Below, in pieces: positions 25,695 to 35,336 of a stretch of DNA of 64,000 nucleotides (its first letter is position 1; each line of letters starts with the position of its first letter). The notes under the pieces were generated by a model, which was given only the letters and a program-made list of their open reading frames with translations, was not told where the DNA came from and did no database searches. A program made the translations under genes and the position numbers. This DNA comes from Mobiluncus curtisii subsp. curtisii ATCC 35241 (GTDB taxonomy: Bacteria > Actinomycetota > Actinomycetes > Actinomycetales > Actinomycetaceae): positions 1,681,251 to 1,745,250 of the forward strand of contig NZ_GL385912.1 in the NCBI RefSeq assembly GCF_000146285.1, in the 5' to 3' direction.

Positions 25695-28600
25695 ATGATA
25701 AACCGGGTAATAGTGCAAAAAGCTCTGGCGATAATCGCCACTTTCGCCTTGCTGATAGGTACAGTACAGCTAGTTTCCATGATGGTGCGACCCACACCGG
25801 CCGATGCATCTACAAACACCCAGAACATTCCGCCGGACTACGGTCCCCTCGGCGACGCCGAAAATGATCCCTGGACCACGAACTTCCCACGCCCCGACAA
25901 TGTCGAACATGCCCCCGAATTGACTAATAACCGCGTTGCTTTGGTGTTTAACTTCGAGCCGAGCTACGCCTGGGAAACCATGGGCGGAGCCTATTTCAGT
26001 TACAAAGACGGCAAACCCTACCGCAACTTTGATCAGTCCAATCAAATCATTCAGATGCTCAGCCACCTGCGGGGCGCTCCGGTCTCGGTCGGGGTCTACA
26101 CTTTCCACCGGGCTCGTTCTGCTAACGGGGTATCCCCCAATAACACCCCGAACTTGAAAGCGACTTCCCTGGAGAACAAAGACGGTTTTGACAAGGTCGT
26201 CGCCAAGTTGCGTACCTTGGACGCCACCGATGGGGAAGGCTATCGGATGAAGGCTGAGGACGGCTCGAACTTCGAGTGGGGACTAAAGCAAATCCGCAAC
26301 GATATGGATGCCTATGCGCAGGAATATCAAGCCAAGCACGGAACTGCGCCCTCCCAGCCCCTGTATAACAACATCATCGTGTTCACCACCGGACTGGGAT
26401 ATTGCTACGGCAATCCCAGCAATGAGAAATGCCGACCGGTGTTGGACAGGTTAAATGCCGAAAACGCCGCGTACGATGAAGCCAAAGCGATTGCCGACAA
26501 GGGCGCCCACGTGAACTTTTTAGCTATGGGACCGTCCTATTACAATGATGGCCGACGGAAAGACTTCCTCACCAAATTAGCTGGGAAAGCCGGCGGCAAT
26601 ATCACCGTCATCAAACATAATCTGAACGGCTACGGAACTAAAACCTCGAATACCCTGCTGAACTACGACTGGTATCACTTCCAGGACCCCCGGAATATGG
26701 ACTCTGACTGGTACAACAAACCGACCAATAAGAAAGATGCTGCCCAGCGGGAAGCAATCCGAAAAGCCTGTAACCAATTTGACCCCTCTACCGGTCCGGA
26801 ACCGACGGGCAATCCGTACGACTTAGCTGAACAACGCTGCAATCACGTGCGGGATGGAAAGTTTGCTGAAACCGTCGAGGACTACCTGTTTAGAGACAAA
26901 GGTCTGGAGATTACTGCGGATGCGGTGGATGAAAACTTGGTGTTCCAACACCCCATTGCGAACACCGACTTTGAAATCATCGGTGGCAGGAAACTGTCTA
27001 CCGGCACGGACGGCATCGTTGAAAAACCCACCAGGGGTGAGCGCAGCCTGCAAATTGTGCCTCGACCAAATCAGGAAAAGTACGCCCTGACCCGCCTCCG
27101 GCTGCCGAATGACAAATACTCCCCGGAAAAACTGCCCCGAGAGGCTAACGCCCGGTGCGTAGGTTTCTCCAGCCGCAAAGATCCGTTTACTTTTGCCCCG
27201 GCAGATGCCACGGGTACAAATACCCGCGGCGGGATTTCCCTCGCGCAAGCCGACTTCGATAAGTACACCTATATTAAATGTGGGTTCTATCACCGCCTCC
27301 TGCAAGAATCCGTGCTGCGTAAATCCGTGAAAGTCAGCAATGAGCAAATCCGCTTTGACGTGCTGAAATCCAAGTTTAAAGTGGCGTGGAGTTGTAAGGA
27401 TCCCTACACTGTTACAGACCCCCAGCAGCCCTTTGTAAAAGATTCCAGAGAATTGGTGTTGGCAAAACAAAATACCAGCGGTCCCGACGTCACCCTGAAC
27501 ACTGAATATACCTTCCCCGATATACCCATCGGCACTAAGGGTCGGGATGACGTGCACCGTCTGCCGGTTGGCGCCACGTGCCAGGTGGACAGCTCCGTGA
27601 AGTATCCGCATCGCTGTTACGGCAGGGATCAGTCCGCTAGTTGCCCCGAGCCGTGGAAAAAAGCCGACTGGGACAACCTGATGACCGTCCAGGATACCCT
27701 GGATCACTCGCAATACTTTGAGGTCAAAGAAACCAAACCTGTTGCCCCAGCCGCCAACGGCTACGACTACAGCTTTACCGCCTCCGGGGAGCATTTGACC
27801 AAGCCGGAGTTCGCGGCTCCTACCGAGAAATCCATCTTGGAGTCACTAACCACTTTCACCTCGAAGAAAGCCTCGGTGAAGTTAAAGGTCGAGCTCACCA
27901 ACAAAAGTAACGATCCCGCATTTTCGAGCCTAACTAAGCCAGGGAAAGTGCCGGTTTACTACAACTGCCGCTATATGGGTGACCCGACTCGCCCGCCGGA
28001 GATTCCCGAATCCGGCGCTGCCGCGATGCCCGGTTATGTGGAACTCGGCGCGGTAGATGTGCCTACCAACGGTACTGATTACTACGAGCTGGGGATTAAA
28101 CGTGACCCCACTACCCATGAGCCGATATTGGATAAAGCCGGTCACACCATTCCGACCTGGCCGGTCGGCACCCACTGCCTGTTCACTTCCCTGCCCCCGA
28201 AAGGCGCACCCGGAACCGCAACAACCCACCCGTGGAGCGTAGAGGGCTTTAACATCATCGACAGCTACTCCTCCAACGTGTGCGCCAGTGATTGGAAGGA
28301 TAAGGGCACTGCGGAGAAAAAGTGTACCAATAACTATTTCTGGGTTCATTCCGGGGGACAGAAATCCATTACGCTCCAGCAGGACCTAGTACGGAAGAAT
28401 GCGCAGATAACCTTCACCAAGACCGTGAGCGGGGACGCAGAATTGGTGGGGCGTGAACAAACATTTAAGGAAAACCTCAGCTGTACGCATAATGGCGCGA
28501 ACATCCACACCGGTACCGCGAGCTTTATCGCACAAGCGGACGTGCCCGTCACGGTCACGGTTCCGGCAGCTGCCAAATGTAGCGTTACCGAAGAGAATTT

Positions 28601-31600
28601 GACCGGTGTGCCGAATGCCATCACCGTCACTAAACCGGGGCAAAAGACTTTCGGTCCGATTACGGATACAACCACTCCGGTTCCGGTTACGACCGATACC
28701 AAATTCACGTATAAAACTGTCAAGAAACAGATACAGCACGTTTCCAGCTTTGATACCACTGTCTCTGACCAGGACCTGCAAGATGCTTTGCAGAGTCTGA
28801 CCAAGAAGGTTACTGCTACCTGCACGAAGCCGGGAGTCGCAAAGCCTGAGGTTATTGAAACGAGTATTAACGGTGACGGCACGGTCGATTTGGGAACCCT
28901 TCCCATAGGCACGACCTGTACCTATGCCACGGAGATACCGGGATTACCAGATTTGACGAAAGCGACCGGCGCAAACGGAGCCCCACGCTATCCTGACGCC
29001 AATCGGGTCATCGCCTCTACCACGGTGGAATCCCCTAACGTGACTTTGGATGGGGCTCCCGCAAAAATTACCACCACTTATAAGCTGCAAACTGCTGGCA
29101 ATATCACCTTGCACACCGAATCCGGGGACACCCTGCCCTACGCCTCCCTCAAGTCCGGACTGCCCGACTATTACGACTACACCATTAGTTGTAAGGGTCA
29201 AAGTCAAAACAAAACGGTCAGATTGGACCGGGTTAATGGGGAAACGGTTCTGACCGGGAACACGCAGATTCCCGCGGACACCGAGTGTACCCTGACCCAG
29301 GTCACGAACGATGACCCGAGACTGACCCGGATTACCAAAATGACCCCCTCTAACGGCTACACCGTCAAGCATACGTCGAGCGATACTGGCAATCCCGTAC
29401 TCACGTTTACTTCCCCCACTGCGAACGGTAGCTTGAGTATCAACATTGTCAACGACTATGCGGTGGCATATACACAGCTGACGCTCTCGACCACCACGGA
29501 CGTGAAAACTTCTGCCGATACCGACTCAGCAGCCAACATTAACGTACCTGCGAAGTGGAAGAAAGCCCTGTTCATCCACAAAACGGATACCGGAGCCACC
29601 ACGGGCGACTACAAGGCTCGTGCCAAACTGGTGTGTACCAGCGGGTCGGACAAATACACCATCGCCGGCGACTTTACGGTGAATGAGGACGGCTGGCGAC
29701 TGCCCAACCCGCTGACAGTGCCGGTGGGCTGGAGCTGCCAGATTGACCTCAAACAGCCACGGTTTAAGATTCCCGGCGCTGACCTGGTGGGTGCTGACGG
29801 CAAGGCACTCAACGCCGATGCCCCCTCGGGAGCCAACTTTACGTGGAACGCCGTGGGCGGTTCCGGAACAGATGCCACCCAGAGCGGTTTAACCGGCAAG
29901 GTGGTCACCCGAGCTGGAAGTGCTGCTGATGCCAACAGCCTGACACTGCATATCCCCTACCGGATGCAGCTGGGTTCGTTTAACCTTAAGAAAAAGGTCG
30001 GCGGCGAAGGCACGTCGATGATTCCGGGAAATCACCAGTTCAAGGTCGATTATTCCTGCACGCTAAACGGGGTAAAGATTCCGATACCCGCTGCCCGCAC
30101 TATCAAGGGTAAGCAGGACGTTACTGCCACGTTAGGCAACGACCTCAACGACCGACTCGCGGATTTGGCAGACCAGCAGAGCATCAAGATGGGACGGTTC
30201 GAGCAAGGTGAATGGCACCCGATTGACGCCCTGCCCGCCGGTGCCGTCTGCGCGGTATCCGAAGATTCGACCGTAGCCGAGCGTCCGCACTCCAAGTGGG
30301 ACAACTATTGGGAGCTGAATGAGGGGTTCCGTTCCCGCGAACCGATTGTGTCCAACTGCGAAACGAAAGGCACTGACCTGTGCAGCTACCAGACTGCCAC
30401 TTCGAAAGCCATCGCCCTGGTGAAACTGCCACGCGACGCTGGAACCAAGAAAAACGAATTCTGGTCGGATAAAGACAATCCCGCCGGTTCCACCAACCCG
30501 ATCGTGCCCAAGATACTGCCGGAAAACTTTGCGGGCACGATGGTGCCGTGGAACAACTACACGTTTGAAAAGACCCGCGTAAAGGTAAATCTAAAGATAG
30601 ACGGTAACGGGAAACGCCTGGGCGAGGGCAAAGCAGTCTCCTTGCGTTTGTACTGCAAACCACCCACCCTGGTGGCGAACGGAGTCACGATTCCAAACGC
30701 CGGTAACGCTGCCGCTATCTATAACACCACGCTGAAACTAACCCCCAGTAAGGCTGACCCCTACACGGCTACCGCCGTGTCGGACGTGTTCGTGCCGGTG
30801 GACTATAACTGTGTGCTGGCAGAAATCCGACCGGAGTCCTATGACGCTACGGTGGACTACCAGCTGCACCGAGTGAGTTCGGATACCTCCACCAGTTTGA
30901 CCGATGATATTCCCGCTGATGCCACCGACCCCCTGGCGACCCTGAAAGATCATTTAGCGACCCTATTTGGGGACATTGATGTCAACGGTGGTACCGCAGA
31001 CGGCGTAACATACGCGGCGGATGAAAACCTGGTGCCGGCACAAAACGAAGGCATTCTCAAGGGCTTCCGGGTACATCCCGACTACGTTTCGGCACAGGGA
31101 GGCGAGCAAAAGTACACGGTTTTCGACCTCACCAACACCTACATCCGTCCCGAAGCAAACCTGAGGGTCACTGCCCTGGTGGACACGACGACGCCAAGCA
31201 CCACGTACCAAGAAAACGTCGGTTCGAAGCTCACCATTGCGGGATACCAGGTCAACTACACCTGCACCGATGCTTACCTGCGGAATCCGGCTCAGCCGCC
31301 CGCCACCGAGGACACCCCGGTGACATACACCGGCACCGTGAACGTGGACAGTTCCGGTCACGCTGTTCAGGTCCAGCGGAATGCTGAGACAGAGGGGATT
31401 CTGCCTGCCACGGCTACCTGCGCTTTCACGCTGAAAAACGCCGACACTACCGACCCGATAGCCAACTACCCGACTTTACGTCACCGGCTGGGCGCAGACT
31501 GGCGCGAAGACACTGTGACCAGTGACCCGACACCCAGCACGAAGAAAGTCTCGGCGGAACAATTCCAGTCCGAATACATGGACGATAAATACCCCTGCCC

Positions 31601-32795
31601 AACTGAAACTGACCCGGATCAGCAATGCTCGACCCAGAAATCTGATTTGACCCAGTATCAGCACGCGAAAGGCGTGACCCTCGATCCGACGGGCAAGAAT
31701 CAGACCACCATCACTTTTACGAACACCTACCTGGTGCAAAAGGCCGATATTGGGGTCGTGGCGTATCCGCAAGGCGACCGCGCTGAGCTGCTGCTGGCAA
31801 AGGACACGACAAAGTACCCCTATACCTACCGCTGTACCTATCCGACGCTGCCGGTCACGTATCCAGAAACGGGAAGTCTGCAGTATGAATACACCAGCGC
31901 CTCCCCCGTCGCGGTAGGCGACGCCAAGGCTGCCCAGTTGGCTCGCGCAATCGTGCCAGTAGACACCAAATGCACCATTGTCCCCCAACCGCCCTCGGCA
32001 GATTTGAGCAGCCTGACAAATAAGGGTCTGACACACCTGACCTCGCTGATGACACCGCCACGGGAACAGCTGCTAGACCCTGCCACCGGAACGCCCCGCA
32101 CCGCACCGAAGTTTAGTGACGTGCTCACCGCCGAAGGCAACGTGGAATGGTCGGCAGCTAACCGCGCGGAGGTACCCTCGGCGGGTTTCCCGATGAATGC
32201 TGGCGACGACCCGCGCGTGGTGCTGCACACGATTTATCGAGACAAGGCAAAAGTCCAGGTCCGCAAGGTGGATAAGGATTTCCAGACAGCAATCGATACC
32301 GGGGCTAAGTTCAAGATTTACCCCGTCGACACGAACGGTCAGCCAGATTTAAATCAAGGCATCGAGGTAAGCGCGCAAACGGACGTGAACGGCAACACAA
32401 TACCCGGCGTATTCACGGTCACGCTGGCACCCGGCGGGTATGCGCTGGAGGAAACCAAGTCCGGGATGGGCGAAATGCTGCCGACCTATTGGAATTTCAC
32501 GGTCAGTCCTCAGAATCACCTCGATAGCAACCGGAAATTCGACCCGTACACCGACTTTGGTCAGGACCTCGAGGTCAAATTGGCAGGCTATGTCTCCCAC
32601 ACCGGGATGGTAGCCGTGCGGACCCCCGCAAACGATACCCAGCCGTGGTCTATTGATGTGGCGGAGGTTTCCTCCGGATATTTGCCCAAGACCGGTGGGG
32701 CACGTCTCTGGATTGAGCTGACGGGACTGCTGATTCTGGCAGGTGGGCTCGCCCTGACTTACCGACGCAAGACTTTACTCAAAGAAAACCATTAA
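25695..32795 (+). CDS. Giant LPxTG pilus adhesin/tip protein with DUF5979 repeats
   Basis: 2366 aa. A signal peptide (1-35, ending PADA) precedes a von Willebrand A-like domain (about 60-330) and about ten Cys-containing DUF5979-type Ig-like repeats. A CnaB-like domain near the C-terminus contains YALEETKSGMGEM. The sorting signal is LPKTG, a hydrophobic helix and YRRKTLLKENH. Size, VWA domain and first position fit a SpaC-like tip adhesin. The MIDAS motif expected as DxSxS is changed to NFEPS, so metal-dependent binding is questionable. The start is ATG 25695 behind GGTGGGG; GTG 25686 is also open. The backbone pilin gene follows after 28 bp. Confidence 0.93.
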   Translation: MINRVIVQKALAIIATFALLIGTVQLVSMMVRPTPADASTNTQNIPPDYGPLGDAENDPWTTNFPRPDNVEHAPELTNNRVALVFNFEPSYAWETMGGAYFSYKDGKPYRNFDQSNQIIQMLSHLRGAPVSVGVYTFHRARSANGVSPNNTPNLKATSLENKDGFDKVVAKLRTLDATDGEGYRMKAEDGSNFEWGLKQIRNDMDAYAQEYQAKHGTAPSQPLYNNIIVFTTGLGYCYGNPSNEKCRPVLDRLNAENAAYDEAKAIADKGAHVNFLAMGPSYYNDGRRKDFLTKLAGKAGGNITVIKHNLNGYGTKTSNTLLNYDWYHFQDPRNMDSDWYNKPTNKKDAAQREAIRKACNQFDPSTGPEPTGNPYDLAEQRCNHVRDGKFAETVEDYLFRDKGLEITADAVDENLVFQHPIANTDFEIIGGRKLSTGTDGIVEKPTRGERSLQIVPRPNQEKYALTRLRLPNDKYSPEKLPREANARCVGFSSRKDPFTFAPADATGTNTRGGISLAQADFDKYTYIKCGFYHRLLQESVLRKSVKVSNEQIRFDVLKSKFKVAWSCKDPYTVTDPQQPFVKDSRELVLAKQNTSGPDVTLNTEYTFPDIPIGTKGRDDVHRLPVGATCQVDSSVKYPHRCYGRDQSASCPEPWKKADWDNLMTVQDTLDHSQYFEVKETKPVAPAANGYDYSFTASGEHLTKPEFAAPTEKSILESLTTFTSKKASVKLKVELTNKSNDPAFSSLTKPGKVPVYYNCRYMGDPTRPPEIPESGAAAMPGYVELGAVDVPTNGTDYYELGIKRDPTTHEPILDKAGHTIPTWPVGTHCLFTSLPPKGAPGTATTHPWSVEGFNIIDSYSSNVCASDWKDKGTAEKKCTNNYFWVHSGGQKSITLQQDLVRKNAQITFTKTVSGDAELVGREQTFKENLSCTHNGANIHTGTASFIAQADVPVTVTVPAAAKCSVTEENLTGVPNAITVTKPGQKTFGPITDTTTPVPVTTDTKFTYKTVKKQIQHVSSFDTTVSDQDLQDALQSLTKKVTATCTKPGVAKPEVIETSINGDGTVDLGTLPIGTTCTYATEIPGLPDLTKATGANGAPRYPDANRVIASTTVESPNVTLDGAPAKITTTYKLQTAGNITLHTESGDTLPYASLKSGLPDYYDYTISCKGQSQNKTVRLDRVNGETVLTGNTQIPADTECTLTQVTNDDPRLTRITKMTPSNGYTVKHTSSDTGNPVLTFTSPTANGSLSINIVNDYAVAYTQLTLSTTTDVKTSADTDSAANINVPAKWKKALFIHKTDTGATTGDYKARAKLVCTSGSDKYTIAGDFTVNEDGWRLPNPLTVPVGWSCQIDLKQPRFKIPGADLVGADGKALNADAPSGANFTWNAVGGSGTDATQSGLTGKVVTRAGSAADANSLTLHIPYRMQLGSFNLKKKVGGEGTSMIPGNHQFKVDYSCTLNGVKIPIPAARTIKGKQDVTATLGNDLNDRLADLADQQSIKMGRFEQGEWHPIDALPAGAVCAVSEDSTVAERPHSKWDNYWELNEGFRSREPIVSNCETKGTDLCSYQTATSKAIALVKLPRDAGTKKNEFWSDKDNPAGSTNPIVPKILPENFAGTMVPWNNYTFEKTRVKVNLKIDGNGKRLGEGKAVSLRLYCKPPTLVANGVTIPNAGNAAAIYNTTLKLTPSKADPYTATAVSDVFVPVDYNCVLAEIRPESYDATVDYQLHRVSSDTSTSLTDDIPADATDPLATLKDHLATLFGDIDVNGGTADGVTYAADENLVPAQNEGILKGFRVHPDYVSAQGGEQKYTVFDLTNTYIRPEANLRVTALVDTTTPSTTYQENVGSKLTIAGYQVNYTCTDAYLRNPAQPPATEDTPVTYTGTVNVDSSGHAVQVQRNAETEGILPATATCAFTLKNADTTDPIANYPTLRHRLGADWREDTVTSDPTPSTKKVSAEQFQSEYMDDKYPCPTETDPDQQCSTQKSDLTQYQHAKGVTLDPTGKNQTTITFTNTYLVQKADIGVVAYPQGDRAELLLAKDTTKYPYTYRCTYPTLPVTYPETGSLQYEYTSASPVAVGDAKAAQLARAIVPVDTKCTIVPQPPSADLSSLTNKGLTHLTSLMTPPREQLLDPATGTPRTAPKFSDVLTAEGNVEWSAANRAEVPSAGFPMNAGDDPRVVLHTIYRDKAKVQVRKVDKDFQTAIDTGAKFKIYPVDTNGQPDLNQGIEVSAQTDVNGNTIPGVFTVTLAPGGYALEETKSGMGEMLPTYWNFTVSPQNHLDSNRKFDPYTDFGQDLEVKLAGYVSHTGMVAVRTPANDTQPWSIDVAEVSSGYLPKTGGARLWIELTGLLILAGGLALTYRRKTLLKENH

Positions 32796-32823
32796 TAAAC
32801 ACAGGAAGATGAGGTTAGTTAAT

Positions 32824-34308
32824 ATGAAATCCATAGGAATACCCATTTGGCGTCGCACTGTGGCGATTTTTGCCACCGGAGCGGTCGCCCTGCTGGGGGC
32901 TGCGGGAATGCTCAACGCGCCGGTCGCCTCCGCCGCAGCGATTAACGGTAACGCTACCGGCTCAATCACGGTGCACGCTCTGACTATGCCCACCGGCGGT
33001 CGGACGGCAACCCCCACTGGTATGGAAACGACTCCGTTACCGGCAGGTGCAACGGCAATCGAAAACGCCACCTTTAAACTCGAGAAATCCAACATTGACA
33101 TCACCACCAATGCTGGATATTCGAGTGCCCTCGGATTGACAGCAAAAAATTTCGGCGCCCTGGATCCGACCTTCGCGGCACAAACCGGCAAGACTACAAC
33201 AGACGGTACCCATAAATTCCAGGGTCTAAAGCCGGGCGTGTATCGACTCACGCAGACTGCTGCCCCGGAGGGGAAAACCCTGATGGCTCCGGCGGTCGTG
33301 TTTGTCCCCATGACGGATCCAGCCAACACCGCCAACTGGGTGTATGACATCCATGTCTATCCCAAGAATGGGGATGCCAGCAAGATTAAAAAGACGGACA
33401 TTACTCCGGCAGGTACTCCTATCACGGTCGGTTCCACAATGACTTGGCAAATGGACGTGCCGATTCCAGATATCGACACCAACGACACCTTCGCGACGTT
33501 TAAGGTGCAGGATTTGCCGACCAATATGAAAGCTACAATCGTCTCCTCCGTTACCATCGACCCCGAACACGCGAATACCGGTTTGACTGCTGGCAATGCC
33601 AATGACTACACCGTGGCTACTGACTCACCGACCGCTAACCAGCTGGAGGTCACCTTTACTCCCAATGGTCTAACTAAAATTAACGCTGCCAAGGGCAAAA
33701 CCATGCGTTTGATTGTCAAAACCGAAGTGTTGAACTCGGTCAATACTACCGACGGGGTCACCAACGCCGCGAAGGCTATCTACACCACGGCGAACGGCGG
33801 CGGCGGCGAAACGACTATTGTGTCCGATCCGGATAACCCTGCCAAGACCACTTTCGGCAAGCTAAAGATTTTGAACGAAAACGCTACCGGCACCAAACTT
33901 TCCGGAGCGAAGTTTAAAATCTACCAGTGCGCGGGCGACCCGTTGGGCACCAAAACGACAGGGAACGCGCTGACCATCGGCTCCAACAGTGAGTTCGAGA
34001 TTACCGATGCCGCTAACGGTGTGATCGTCGGTCCGCTGGGCGCCACTGAGGGAGAGCTCTGCCTGGTCCAGACCAAGGCACCGGACGGTTATCAGCAGCT
34101 GGCGGGTCCGCAAAAGTTCGAATTCACTAAGACGAAGATTACCGGCGCTACTGACAAAACCGTAACGGTGACGGTGAAGAACACCTCCACCAGCTCCATT
34201 ACCGGTTTGCTGCCGAATACCGGTGGCAAGGGCATCATCCTGTTCGTCATCGTCGGTTTGGTGCTGTTGGGTGGAGCTGCCGTCTATATGCGTCGCCAGC
34301 GCTCCTAA
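32824..34308 (+). CDS. Major (backbone) pilin, SpaA/FimA type
   Basis: 494 aa. A signal peptide (1-38, ending ASAA) is followed by an N-terminal pilin domain, the polymerising Lys181 in the YPKN pilin motif, a middle CnaA-like domain and a C-terminal CnaB-like domain. LPNTG at about 463-467 is followed by a membrane helix and RRQRS. Class C sortase joins the LPNTG Thr to Lys181 of the next subunit. Both E-box-like segments carry Gln where Glu is usual (RLTQTAAPEG and CLVQTKAPDGY). ATG 32824 follows GAGG; ATG 32809 lies too close to its AGGAAG. Confidence 0.95.
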   Translation: MKSIGIPIWRRTVAIFATGAVALLGAAGMLNAPVASAAAINGNATGSITVHALTMPTGGRTATPTGMETTPLPAGATAIENATFKLEKSNIDITTNAGYSSALGLTAKNFGALDPTFAAQTGKTTTDGTHKFQGLKPGVYRLTQTAAPEGKTLMAPAVVFVPMTDPANTANWVYDIHVYPKNGDASKIKKTDITPAGTPITVGSTMTWQMDVPIPDIDTNDTFATFKVQDLPTNMKATIVSSVTIDPEHANTGLTAGNANDYTVATDSPTANQLEVTFTPNGLTKINAAKGKTMRLIVKTEVLNSVNTTDGVTNAAKAIYTTANGGGGETTIVSDPDNPAKTTFGKLKILNENATGTKLSGAKFKIYQCAGDPLGTKTTGNALTIGSNSEFEITDAANGVIVGPLGATEGELCLVQTKAPDGYQQLAGPQKFEFTKTKITGATDKTVTVTVKNTSTSSITGLLPNTGGKGIILFVIVGLVLLGGAAVYMRRQRS

Positions 34309-34364
34309 GCGCGCTCACCCGCAGTACCGGGATTGAACTCAACTAGCCGAAAGGAGGGGTAAAC

Positions 34365-35336
34365 GTGAGTGGAAAGAACACTGTAGTGTTGGCGCCACGC
34401 TCGGTCGCGAACGCGCCGAAACATATCAACGTCGTCCACTCACGCCCCCGCCTGTGGATTCCTGTGCTGTTGACCATCATCGGGATAGGGGTACTGCTCT
34501 ACCCGGTGGTGGCAACAAACTTCAACAATTACGTGCAGCACCGCCACACCCTGACCTACAGCGAACAAATCGAACAGAGCCGACCCGAGGTACTGGACGA
34601 AATGCTCGCGAAAGCCGAGGAATACAACCGAAGCATCCCCGGCACCCCCGTGCTGGACCCGTGGATGGCGCGCGTGTCCAAGAACAACTATCCCTATCAG
34701 GGGTATCTGCACCAGCTGGACCTGCTGCCCGAGATGGGACGCCTGATTATCCCCAAAGCGCGGGTCGACCTGCCGATTTATCACGGCTCCGAAGTGGAGA
34801 CTCTGGAGCGCGGGATTGGTCACCTCTACGGTTCGTCCCTGCCGGTGGGTGGGAATGACACCCACGCCGTGTTGACCGGACACACCGGACTGCCCACCGC
34901 GACCCTGCTGGACCACCTGGTAGACGTGGAAAAAGGCGATTTGATGTTCCTGGACGTGATGGGACGCAAGATGGCTTACCGGGTTTACGACATCCGCGTG
35001 GTGAAACCCGACGAAATAAAGACCCTCAAAGTCCAGGGCGGACGCGACCTGCTGACGGTCTTGACCTGCACCCCTTATGGAATCAACTCCCACCGCCTGC
35101 TGGTCACCGGGGAACGCACCACCCTGCCCCCCGAGGACTTCCCCGCGGTGCAGGCTCCGCTACAGACCTTGTCTTGGTGGATGTGGGTGCTGGTCGCTAT
35201 CGCCACCGCGGCAGGAGTGCTGGCAATAGTGTGGGTGTGGGGGCAACTACGTCGGCGACGAAACGAAAACTTTAAAGGTGACGCACCGCGTGAAACCGAA
35301 AAAACCAGGGAGATGAAGTCATGGAAACGAAACTGA
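34365..35336 (+). CDS. srtC: Class C (pilin-polymerising) sortase
   Basis: 323 aa. N-terminal membrane helix (about 28-48), the class C lid motif DPW (about 98), catalytic His in LTGHTGLP, catalytic Cys in LTCTPYGIN and Arg in SHRLLVTGER, then a second C-terminal membrane helix (about 275-297), the topology of pilus sortases. AAAGGAGGGG precedes GTG 34365. It lies between the backbone and accessory pilins, whereas many loci have it last. The accessory pilin overlaps its end by 16 bp, so the two are coupled. Confidence 0.96.
   Translation: MSGKNTVVLAPRSVANAPKHINVVHSRPRLWIPVLLTIIGIGVLLYPVVATNFNNYVQHRHTLTYSEQIEQSRPEVLDEMLAKAEEYNRSIPGTPVLDPWMARVSKNNYPYQGYLHQLDLLPEMGRLIIPKARVDLPIYHGSEVETLERGIGHLYGSSLPVGGNDTHAVLTGHTGLPTATLLDHLVDVEKGDLMFLDVMGRKMAYRVYDIRVVKPDEIKTLKVQGGRDLLTVLTCTPYGINSHRLLVTGERTTLPPEDFPAVQAPLQTLSWWMWVLVAIATAAGVLAIVWVWGQLRRRRNENFKGDAPRETEKTREMKSWKRN

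Noticed and set aside
26823-27794. 323-codon frame antisense to the giant adhesin gene
   Set aside because: A shadow frame of a long gene; no signal peptide, domain or ribosome site.
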